Positions 52,523-60,327 of a stretch of DNA of 64,000 nucleotides are shown here, in pieces. How positions within the stretch are numbered: position 1 is the stretch's first letter; every line of letters begins with the position of its first letter. The DNA is from Cognatitamlana sp035818475 (GTDB lineage: Bacteria; Bacteroidota; Bacteroidia; Flavobacteriales; Flavobacteriaceae): assembly GCF_035818475.1 (NCBI RefSeq), contig NZ_JAYMGV010000001.1, positions 2,418,001 through 2,482,000 on the forward strand, read 5' to 3'. The notes beneath the pieces are model-generated. The model saw nothing but the letters and a program-made list of their open reading frames with translations. It was not told where the DNA came from and did no database searches. Both the position numbers and the translations under genes were made by a program.

Positions 52523-54832
52523 ATGCCTCAGATTAGATTATTTTTTAGATTCATTACGTTCCGTTTTTTAGGCAATGATTTATGCTTAAAATTATATGTA
52601 TTATTGGTTTTGATATCAATAGCTACTGCCTGCAAACCAAAAACTTATAATGAACCTGATATCTCTCTTGAGCAGTACCAAATAGAGAATGGTTTTGAGT
52701 TACAGGTTGTAGCGTCAGAGCCATTTATTGAGGCACCGGTTGCTATAGATTTTGATAATAAGGGTAGAATATGGACGGTAGAGATGAAAGGTTATATGCA
52801 AAGCCTAGAAGGTACGGGAGATGAAATGCCTAATGGGGTTATTTCTATTTTAGAGGATTATGACAAGGATGGAATTACAGATCATTCAAAGGTATTTATA
52901 GATAGTTTAATCTTACCGCGAGCTATTGCTCATGTTTATGGCGGACTCCTATATGCCGAACCTCCTAATCTTTGGTTTGTGGAAATAAAGGATGATAAAC
53001 CTTATAACAAGGTGCTGGTAGATTCTTTATATTCTGATGGTGGAAATGTTGAGCACCAGCCAAATGGTTTGATGATGCACATAGATAATTGGATTTACAA
53101 TGCAAAATCCAATTTTAGATATCAGCGTAAAAACAATACGTGGATCAAGGAACCTACTACCTTTCGTGGTCAGTGGGGAATTAGTAAAGATAATTTTGGA
53201 AGGCTTTATTATAACACCAATTCAACCCAGTTAATAGGTGATTTTGTCTTGCCAAATACAATAATTAAAAATGTACACTATAAGCCTACTGAAGCTTTAA
53301 AAAGGAAGCTTACTGATAGCCAAAGAGTTTACCCTTTACATGCAACATCAGTAAATAGGGGGTATGTAAAAGGTGTATTGGATAAGGATAGCCTTTTGAT
53401 AAATGTTACTTCAGCTTGTGGGCCATTAGTGTATAGAGGAGACAAGTATCCAAAAGACTATTTGGAAAATGCCTTTGTTTGTGCGCCGGAGGCTAATTTG
53501 ATTAAACGAAACATATTAACCTTTGAACCTAGTAAGATTAGTGGTAAACAGGCTGTAGCCGGTAGAGAATTCATTGCTTCAACAGATGAAGGTTTCCGTC
53601 CCGTAAACCTTTTTAATGGCCCTGACGGAAACATGTATATTGTTGATATGCATAGAGGTATAATTCAGGACAAAGCGTTTTTAACCTCTTATTTACATAA
53701 CCAAATTGCAGAAAAGCAATTGGATACTATTATTGGGATGGGACGTCTTTTAAAAGTTGTGAATAAGAATAGCGCTTTAACAAAGCCTATTGATCTGGAA
53801 AGGTTAAATACCTTAGAATTGGTCGGCTTACTGGATCATTCTAATGGTTGGTTACGCGATAAAGCGCAGCAGTTGTTGATTTTTAATAATGATAAGGAAA
53901 CCATCCCTTTATTGTTAAAAGCACTTGATAATTCCGATAAACCTATTCTTCAAATGCATGTTTTGCATACGTTAAACGGTTTGAATGCTTTGAATTATAA
54001 TGTTTTAGAAAAATTTATTTATGCTAATAACCATAGCCAACCTATAAGTCATGCATTTGTTTTGTTGGAGCAATTTGCAACATTAGACCGTATGCCTTCT
54101 TTAATTAAATTGACAGATAACCTAATATTGAAGAATAACCCAGAAATAGATTTGTATGTTTTAAGTGCATTGGGTGAGTGGATGATGCTTTCTCCCCGGG
54201 ATTTATTTCCAAAAGTATTTGAGCTTTTGAATAAATATGATTACGATCTTATTTATCAAGAAGGTTTAATGAATAGCTTAAGGGGTAATGAAGAACTATA
54301 CTTGTCATTTTTAAATGATCAGAAAATAGATACTGTCAACGAAGCATTTTTAGAGAACTTACAAGCAATAATTTCTAATAAACAGAAGAATAAAAAGAGT
54401 TTTATTTATACTAAAAAAGGATCAAATACAGATACCAGAACGGCGGGGTATAATATATTCAGAAATCTTTGTGCTACTTGTCATGGTATAAATGGAGAAG
54501 GGGTTGAAAATCTGGCACCTCCTTTAAAGCATTCAGAGTATATAACAGAATCGACAGAAAGGCTGGTATTGATAATATTACATGGCTTGTCAGGGCCAAT
54601 TCATGTTAATGGTAAATTATATGAGTTCAATACCGTTATGCCTGGGTTGGCTCAGAATGTGGAGTTTACAGATGAGGATATTCAGAATGTTATTAGCTAT
54701 GTAACCAATGCATTTTCAAATGAATCCCAAAAACTGGAATTAGATAGAATAAAAGCACTACGTAAGCAAAAGCCCAAGAATGTTGGCGGGTATACAGAAG
54801 AAGAGTTGCTTCAGTTGTTGCATAATAAATAA
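52523..54832 (+). CDS. Lipoprotein with beta-propeller-like, HEAT-like and cytochrome c domains
   Basis: A 769-residue protein. The N-terminus ends in a lipobox (ISIATAC, Cys about 38), so it is probably membrane-anchored and faces the periplasm or surface. Residues about 50-420 resemble the propeller of PVC-type glucose/sorbosone dehydrogenase-like proteins (FELQVVASEPFIEAPVAIDF, FDNKGRIWTVEMKGY, FNGPDGNMYIVDMHRGIIQ). Then helical HEAT-like repeats (about 430-610) and a class I cytochrome c at the end: haem motif CATCH (residues 650-654) and candidate axial Met in VMPGLAQ. An electron-accepting dehydrogenase is suggested; the substrate is unknown. Its function is assigned by domain only. Confidence 0.85.
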   Translation: MPQIRLFFRFITFRFLGNDLCLKLYVLLVLISIATACKPKTYNEPDISLEQYQIENGFELQVVASEPFIEAPVAIDFDNKGRIWTVEMKGYMQSLEGTGDEMPNGVISILEDYDKDGITDHSKVFIDSLILPRAIAHVYGGLLYAEPPNLWFVEIKDDKPYNKVLVDSLYSDGGNVEHQPNGLMMHIDNWIYNAKSNFRYQRKNNTWIKEPTTFRGQWGISKDNFGRLYYNTNSTQLIGDFVLPNTIIKNVHYKPTEALKRKLTDSQRVYPLHATSVNRGYVKGVLDKDSLLINVTSACGPLVYRGDKYPKDYLENAFVCAPEANLIKRNILTFEPSKISGKQAVAGREFIASTDEGFRPVNLFNGPDGNMYIVDMHRGIIQDKAFLTSYLHNQIAEKQLDTIIGMGRLLKVVNKNSALTKPIDLERLNTLELVGLLDHSNGWLRDKAQQLLIFNNDKETIPLLLKALDNSDKPILQMHVLHTLNGLNALNYNVLEKFIYANNHSQPISHAFVLLEQFATLDRMPSLIKLTDNLILKNNPEIDLYVLSALGEWMMLSPRDLFPKVFELLNKYDYDLIYQEGLMNSLRGNEELYLSFLNDQKIDTVNEAFLENLQAIISNKQKNKKSFIYTKKGSNTDTRTAGYNIFRNLCATCHGINGEGVENLAPPLKHSEYITESTERLVLIILHGLSGPIHVNGKLYEFNTVMPGLAQNVEFTDEDIQNVISYVTNAFSNESQKLELDRIKALRKQKPKNVGGYTEEELLQLLHNK

Positions 54833-55020
54833 TCTAAGATTTTTGATCCTATTAGATGATTTGCTTTGTTCTACTTAAAGTGTTCGTTAAGTTGTTGCCA
54901 AGTTCCTCTTATTTGGCGTCTATCTTTATTTTTAGTTGTTTTTTATAAGGCTCTGATATTACTGATATTTGAGTGAAAATCTCTATAATGTTTAAAAATC
55001 AAAAAAAGAGAAGCATTGCA

Positions 55021-55052
55021 ATAAAAAAGCCTTAACAAATTTTGTTAAGGCT
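55021..55052 (-). terminator. Terminator of rho
   Basis: AGCCTTAACAAA and TTTGTTAAGGCT with a 1-nt loop; on the minus strand a run of T (TTTTTTAT) follows. It lies 41 nt after the rho stop. Confidence 0.85.
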
Positions 55053-55092
55053 AATTTAGTTTAGTTAATTAGTTAGTTAGTGTAGTTAATGA

Positions 55093-56718
55093 TTATCCAT
55101 TCATGGATATTAAAAATTCTTCATTATTTCTGGTTTGTTTAAAGCGATCGTTTGTAAACTCCATGGCTTCCACTGGATTCATATCTGCAAGATATTTACG
55201 CAGTACCCACATACGTTGAATGGTCCCGTCATCAAGTAAAAGGTCATCTCTACGTGTACTTGAAGAGGTAAGGTCAATAGCAGGGAAAATTCTACGATTA
55301 GAGATTTTTCTATCCAATTGAAGCTCCATGTTACCAGTACCTTTAAATTCTTCAAAAATTACTTCATCCATTTTTGATCCGGTTTCAGTAAGTGCTGTAG
55401 CAATTATAGTAAGGGAACCTCCATTTTCAATATTACGGGCTGCACCAAAAAAACGTTTTGGTTTGTGTAGTGCATTGGCATCAACACCACCACTTAATAT
55501 TTTACCAGAAGCAGGTTGTACAGTATTATAGGCTCTGGCTAAACGTGTAATTGAATCTAAAAGAATAACTACGTCATGACCACATTCTACAAGCCTTTTT
55601 GCTTTTTCAAGAACAATATTTGCAATTTTTACGTGTTCATGAGCTTCTTTATCAAAAGTAGATGCAATAACTTCTCCGCGTACATTTCGTTGCATATCAG
55701 TTACCTCTTCAGGACGCTCATCAATTAATAAGATCATTTGATATACCTCAGGGTGATTTGCAGCAATGGCATTAGCAACATCCTTAAGTAACATGGTCTT
55801 ACCTGTTTTAGGTTGAGATACAATCATACCACGCTGTCCTTTTCCTATAGGAGAAAACAAATCCATGATTCTTGTGGAAATAGTACTTTGCCTTTCCGCT
55901 ATATTGAATTTTTCTTGAGGGAATAAAGGGGTTAAATGCTCAAAAGAAACACGGTCTCTTACCACATTTGGGTTTTGGCCATTAATTTTACTTACTTTGA
56001 TTAATGGGAAATACTTTTCACCTTCTTTTGGTGGGCGTACATGCCCTAAAACAGTATCTCCGGTTTTTAAACCAAATAATCTGATTTGAGATTGTGATAC
56101 ATAAATATCATCTGGTGAGGATAGATAATTATAATCTGATGATCTTAAAAAACCATAACCATCTTGCATGATATCCAAGACACCTTCACTTTCAATGATG
56201 GCATCAAATTCAAAATCAGGCTCACGATAACGGTTTCTGTTGTCTTTATTGCCTTTGTCAACATTACCATTTTTTTGGTTTCTATGCTGGTTTTTATTTT
56301 GATTTCTTTGATTTGATCGTTGCTGATTATCGTTTTGGTTCTTTTGCCTAGGGTTGTTATCCTTTTTTGGCTCCTCCTTTTGTTGATCTTTTTGTTGATT
56401 TTTTGATGTGTCGACTTTGGGTTCAGCTTCCTTTTTAATATTAGTAGCTTTAGGTTCAGCTTCTTTTACAGATTTTTGAACACGTTGTCTTGGTTTTCTT
56501 ACCGGTTTTGCTTCTTTATTTTTAGGCTCAGCTTTTTCTACGGGTTCAACAGGAGCGACTACGGCTTTTACAGCTTTTGGATCTGCAGCTTGTTGATCCA
56601 GTATTTGATAAACCAGGTCCAGCTTTTTAAGCGAACGGTATTTTGGAATGCTCAGTTTTTTTGCTATCTCCTGTAAATCAGTGAGTTTTTTTTCTTTTAA
56701 TTGTGAAATTTCAAACAT
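55093..56718 (-). CDS. rho: Transcription termination factor Rho
   Basis: A hexameric RNA translocase ending transcription. At 541 residues it is longer than E. coli Rho (419) because residues about 50-165 form a low-complexity insert very rich in Lys, Asn, Gln, Glu and Pro (EPKNKEAKPVRKPRQRVQK; QKNQNDNQQRSNQRNQNKNQ). This insert follows the N-terminal Rho_N helical bundle (LKEKKLTDLQEIAKKL) and precedes the cold-shock-type RNA-binding domain (GVLDIMQDGYGFLRSSDYNY). Walker A SQPKTGKTMLL, the Q-loop and C-terminal catalytic Arg region (SSSTRRDDLLL) are intact. Confidence 0.97.
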   Translation of the reverse strand: MFEISQLKEKKLTDLQEIAKKLSIPKYRSLKKLDLVYQILDQQAADPKAVKAVVAPVEPVEKAEPKNKEAKPVRKPRQRVQKSVKEAEPKATNIKKEAEPKVDTSKNQQKDQQKEEPKKDNNPRQKNQNDNQQRSNQRNQNKNQHRNQKNGNVDKGNKDNRNRYREPDFEFDAIIESEGVLDIMQDGYGFLRSSDYNYLSSPDDIYVSQSQIRLFGLKTGDTVLGHVRPPKEGEKYFPLIKVSKINGQNPNVVRDRVSFEHLTPLFPQEKFNIAERQSTISTRIMDLFSPIGKGQRGMIVSQPKTGKTMLLKDVANAIAANHPEVYQMILLIDERPEEVTDMQRNVRGEVIASTFDKEAHEHVKIANIVLEKAKRLVECGHDVVILLDSITRLARAYNTVQPASGKILSGGVDANALHKPKRFFGAARNIENGGSLTIIATALTETGSKMDEVIFEEFKGTGNMELQLDRKISNRRIFPAIDLTSSSTRRDDLLLDDGTIQRMWVLRKYLADMNPVEAMEFTNDRFKQTRNNEEFLISMNG

Positions 56719-56903
56719 TGATGTTTAATTGAATATTTTGTATTGAATACTATCTTGAGTAATTCTAAAAAAATGATTTTTATTCTGAAGAATTAACCAC
56801 TTGTTATAGCGGTTGTTGAGAATTATTACTGCAATTATACAACTTTATTTTATTTTTTTGCATTTATTCTGTTATTTTTGCATTCTAGTTTTTTAAAAAT
56901 TAT

Positions 56904-57314
56904 ATGTTACAACGTATTCAAACCATATACTTATTATGTGCTGCAGGAGTTTCAGCAGGGCTAATTTATGTTTTTGAATTATGGATTACTGAAGACCAGG
57001 TAAAAGTATTTGCAGCTGATATTAATTATGTGTTTGCAGCTTTTTTAACATCGGCATTTTTTGCTTTGGTAACAATATTTCGCTATAAAAATAGGAAGTC
57101 TCAATTTATGTTGGGGCGTCTTAACATCATATTAAACTTTTTTTTACTAGGATTTTTCGTGTATCAATCTCTAAATTTATCTGGAGAAACGGCGGTTTCT
57201 GAGAAAGGTATTGGGATGCTTCTCCCTATTGTTTCTATCGTGTTTTTGGCTTTAGCCAATAAGGCCATCAAGAAGGATGAAGATCTTGTAAAATCTGTAG
57301 ATAGATTACGTTAA
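56904..57314 (+). CDS. DUF4293 family membrane protein
   Basis: A 136-residue inner-membrane protein with four hydrophobic segments (LLCAAGVSAGLIYVF, YVFAAFLTSAFFALVTIF, LNIILNFFLLGFFVYQSL, IGMLLPIVSIVFLALAN). The start MLQRIQTIYLLCAA is typical of DUF4293, a Bacteroidota family of unknown function. It is divergent from rho; a TATTTTTG box at 56873-56880 is a plausible -7 element. Confidence 0.9.
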   Translation: MLQRIQTIYLLCAAGVSAGLIYVFELWITEDQVKVFAADINYVFAAFLTSAFFALVTIFRYKNRKSQFMLGRLNIILNFFLLGFFVYQSLNLSGETAVSEKGIGMLLPIVSIVFLALANKAIKKDEDLVKSVDRLR

Positions 57315-57343
57315 ACCTAACATCTTAGTAGTATTAGTGCGTT

Positions 57344-57373
57344 AAAACCCAAAGTGAAAACTTTGGGTTTTTT
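57344..57373 (+). terminator. Terminator of the DUF4293 gene
   Basis: AAAACCCAAAGT, loop GAAA, ACTTTGGGTTTT and two further T. It lies 30 nt after the stop. Confidence 0.88.
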
Positions 57374-57423
57374 GATACTTTATCTCACGCCCTTCCTTTT
57401 GAGAAGGGGTTAGGAGGCACTTT

Positions 57424-57852
57424 TTATTTTATTTCAATAAGTTCTAAATCGAATGTTAAATCTTGCCCTGCCAATGGGTGGTTAGCGTCTACAATGATAT
57501 GATCTTCTTTAACTTCGGCAACTCTAAATTGCACTTCATTGCCATTAGGGTCTTTTGAAGCTAATGCCATTCCTACTTCAGGGGCTATCTCTGGTGGCAA
57601 TTGCTCTTTTTTTACCTCATATAATAATTCTTGTTGTATATCGCCGTAAGCTTCAGAAACTGGAATATTGATTGTTTTTTTCTCATTTAACTTCATATCA
57701 ATGATCCCTTTTTCAAAACCAGGAATTAGCATACCTTGACCTAAGGTAACTTCTAAAGGTTCTCTTTCTAATGAACTATCAAAAACTTGACCGTTACTTA
57801 ACCTTCCTGTGTAATGCACTTTTACCGTATCATTTTCTTTTACTTGACTCAT
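57424..57852 (-). CDS. FKBP-type peptidylprolyl isomerase, SlyD-like
   Basis: A 142-residue cytoplasmic FKBP with an insert-in-flap domain. FKBP features: VHYTGRLSNGQVFDSS, PLEVTLGQGMLIPGFEKGI and the C-terminal NHPLAGQDLTFDLELIEI. The insert (about 70-125) resembles SlyD's IF domain. The His-rich nickel-binding tail of E. coli SlyD is absent, so metal insertion activity should not be assumed. It is a single minus-strand gene, convergent with the DUF4293 gene. Confidence 0.95.
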   Translation of the reverse strand: MSQVKENDTVKVHYTGRLSNGQVFDSSLEREPLEVTLGQGMLIPGFEKGIIDMKLNEKKTINIPVSEAYGDIQQELLYEVKKEQLPPEIAPEVGMALASKDPNGNEVQFRVAEVKEDHIIVDANHPLAGQDLTFDLELIEIK

Positions 57853-58008
57853 AAATAATTATGTTTTTAAAATAGGCGCAAAATTACAATTTATCATTTG
57901 AAAACAACTGATTTATAGTATAAATAAACTATAATGAAAAATATGGCATGCAATTTTTATTGCTGAGGCTCGCCAATTGATTTTGTAGCCAAAAATTTAA
58001 ATTTTGAA

Positions 58009-58515
58009 CTATAATTTAGGATGCCTTACAGGAAACTCAATGACTTCTAAACCATCTATTTTTTTACCATCAATAGTAAACCTAAGCATGGTTCTGGTTT
58101 TATGAAACCCATGTTTTCCAACGGCTCCGGGATTCATATGGATCAAATTCAGCTTTTTGTCAGGCATAACCTTTAAAATATGGGAATGCCCGCAAATAAA
58201 TAACCGTGGCGGATGTCTTGTAATACCGTCTTTTACTCTACTGTTATATTTTGGAGGGTATCCACCAATATGGGTTATCCATACATCAACTTCTTCACAC
58301 ATAAACCGGTTATGTTCCGGAAATTCTGTACGTACTTTGGTGTCATCAATATTACCATAAACACCTCTTAGCGGTTTTAAGGCTTTTATGGCATCCGTAA
58401 CACTTAAATCTCCAATATCGCCGGCATGCCATACTTCGTCAGCTTGCCTTACATATTTGAGTATGTCCTGATCTATATAGCCATGAGTATCTGATAAGAG
58501 TAATATGTTTGTCAT
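58009..58515 (-). CDS. YfcE-type metallophosphoesterase (phosphodiesterase)
   Basis: A 168-residue calcineurin-like phosphodiesterase. Metal ligands are visible in LLLSDTHGYI (D, H), WHAGDIGD (D), VYGNIDD (N), ITHIGGYPP (H) and CGHSHILKV (H, H), with the closing NPGAVG. The family hydrolyses small phosphodiesters; the natural substrate is not known. The spacing to the FKBP gene is about 155 nt. Confidence 0.94.
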   Translation of the reverse strand: MTNILLLSDTHGYIDQDILKYVRQADEVWHAGDIGDLSVTDAIKALKPLRGVYGNIDDTKVRTEFPEHNRFMCEEVDVWITHIGGYPPKYNSRVKDGITRHPPRLFICGHSHILKVMPDKKLNLIHMNPGAVGKHGFHKTRTMLRFTIDGKKIDGLEVIEFPVRHPKL

Positions 58516-58862
58516 TTTTGGAGCTTTAAGTTTGTCGGGTAAAGTTATAGAAATGTTTTAATCATTAACAGGTAATGGTTATGGATTTTCTTTTAACCGG
58601 CTTATTTAAAAATACAGAACAGTGCTTATATGGGATAGAAAACATACTATGTCGAATTTGTTTCAGTATTAAACAAAGCATATTTTTTAGGGATAATGGG
58701 TTTAGTATAAGCCTTGTAAAACACTTCAGAATATTTTTTTTAATGAAAGGCATGTAAAGTAATAATTTATCATATGGTAAGTTTTTTCTTTCTTTTTTGT
58801 TTTAATCTTGTATTGGTAGTCAAAGATTTAGTCCTGATTATCAACAAATCAAGAAAACTATT
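58516..58862 (+). other. 347-nt intergenic region before the toxin locus
   Basis: I see no gene, RNA or repeat here. Short open frames exist on both strands around 58565-58757 (about 60 codons each, overlapping) but they lack a recognisable product and are not called. A promoter for the downstream plus-strand locus should lie here; no TTG-N19-TAnnTTTG pair stands out. Confidence 0.5.
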
Positions 58863-60317
58863 ATGGAACAAAAATTAAGCTATAAATTCATCTGCACATG
58901 TTTGTTTTTAAGCATGACAATTAGTGCTCAGAAAAAAGTAATAGACTGTGGGGTACATATCCGTGAAGCCATCACATACCTTGAAGGTACTCCGGAGGTA
59001 GTTAGAGACTCCTTAAAGGCAATTAACTACTTAAAACCCTGTGTAGCACAAGCCAACCCCAATGCCCAATTATTAATGGCGCGTTTATATTTACATAGTG
59101 GTAAGCCAAAGCATTATAAAAAAGGATTTCAATTAACAAAAAAAGCAGCCAAACAAAACCAGGCAGTAGCAGCCTCAGATTTAGGTGATTTGTTTAAATA
59201 TGGTATAGGGTGCAAACTAAACTATAACAAAGCCAAAAGATGGTATAGAAAAGCCCACAGGCTAGGAGATACTAAAGGAACTTATAGCCTGGGCTATATG
59301 CACTATAAAGGCCTGGGAGCAGTAAAACAAAACTATAAAAGAGCAGTAAAGCACTTTAAAAACAGTACCCATCCTATGGCAAAGCATTGGCTGGGTGTTT
59401 GTTATTACTTTGGTTATGGTGCCAAAACAGATAAGCAAAAAGCACTTGAGTTATTAAAAGATAACCCCATAGAAAATAGTGATGTGATGTTAGACTGTAT
59501 GACATTCCATTTAAAAGCAACTCAAGATACAAAAACAAAATCCCATTTAGACAAACATAAAATCCTGGATGCTGGTATAGCACCAAATCAGGAATTTTCA
59601 GCAACACAATTACAGGGAAGCTGGGAAGGTTCTTTAATGAAGCTGGATTGGTCCGGTAAGCAAGTGGAACAAACCTTTCCATTAACACTAAGATTGACTT
59701 ATAATACAGATGCGGAAACCACCGATTATACATTGATTCTTAATGAAAACAAATACAGCGGAACAGCGATCAATAACAACAATACACTATTCTTTGAAAA
59801 TTTAAAAATAAACCTAAAACGGCTATACTTTAATGCTAAAGAAGAACAATATATAGATTATAATTTACGCTCAGGTCATTTTGCTTTTAAAACCTATAAC
59901 GATAAACCTTATTTAACAGCAAGTATAGAGACTTATATAGAAAGCATGAAAGAACCTGGTAATAGGTTTGCTTTAGTTTTAACAAAAAAAGTAGCAAGTA
60001 AGACAGAAAACGGAAACATGCTCTCTGAAGAAGCGGCCTTAGAGCTTGCTAAACAATCAGATAGTTTTATAAAACTCTATCCCAATCCATTTCAAACCCA
60101 TTTATACATAGCCTATACATTAGAAACTCCTGGATTTGTACAAGTAAAAGTATCTGATTTGCATGCCACCGGGTATCATGTTATAGAACAGGATAAAATG
60201 CAAACCCCAGGAGATTATATCTACTATTTTGATGGAACAGCACTTAAAAAAGGCATCCATATCATTACCCTGTCAGTAAATGGAAGCACACACACCAAAC
60301 GCATTATAAAAAAATAG
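58863..60317 (+). CDS. Secreted Sel1-repeat protein with T9SS type A sorting domain
   Basis: A 484-residue exported protein. A signal peptide ends at about residue 22 (TISAQ). Sel1-like repeats (about 70-200; YKKGFQLTKKAAKQNQ, DLGDLFKYGIGCKLNYNKAK, LGYMHYKGLGAVKQNYKRAV) are followed by a beta-rich, lipocalin-like domain (about 250-385, GSWEGSLMKLDWSGKQ). The last 84 residues (from about 401) form a T9SS type A sorting domain (LYPNPFQTHLYI...RIIKK) for export and attachment. The toxin gene follows by only 10 nt, so the two are co-transcribed. A role in presenting or carrying the toxin is an inference. Confidence 0.88.
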   Translation: MEQKLSYKFICTCLFLSMTISAQKKVIDCGVHIREAITYLEGTPEVVRDSLKAINYLKPCVAQANPNAQLLMARLYLHSGKPKHYKKGFQLTKKAAKQNQAVAASDLGDLFKYGIGCKLNYNKAKRWYRKAHRLGDTKGTYSLGYMHYKGLGAVKQNYKRAVKHFKNSTHPMAKHWLGVCYYFGYGAKTDKQKALELLKDNPIENSDVMLDCMTFHLKATQDTKTKSHLDKHKILDAGIAPNQEFSATQLQGSWEGSLMKLDWSGKQVEQTFPLTLRLTYNTDAETTDYTLILNENKYSGTAINNNNTLFFENLKINLKRLYFNAKEEQYIDYNLRSGHFAFKTYNDKPYLTASIETYIESMKEPGNRFALVLTKKVASKTENGNMLSEEAALELAKQSDSFIKLYPNPFQTHLYIAYTLETPGFVQVKVSDLHATGYHVIEQDKMQTPGDYIYYFDGTALKKGIHIITLSVNGSTHTKRIIKK

Positions 60318-60327
60318 AACCCCCAAA

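Noticed and set aside
55060..55090. TTAGTTAG-type short tandem repeats between rho and its terminator
   Set aside because: Only a few imperfect units in AT-rich DNA; no evidence of function.
58565..58757. Two overlapping open frames of about 60 codons on opposite strands
   Set aside because: Neither has a recognisable product, promoter or gene-like context; AT-rich intergenic DNA gives such frames by chance.
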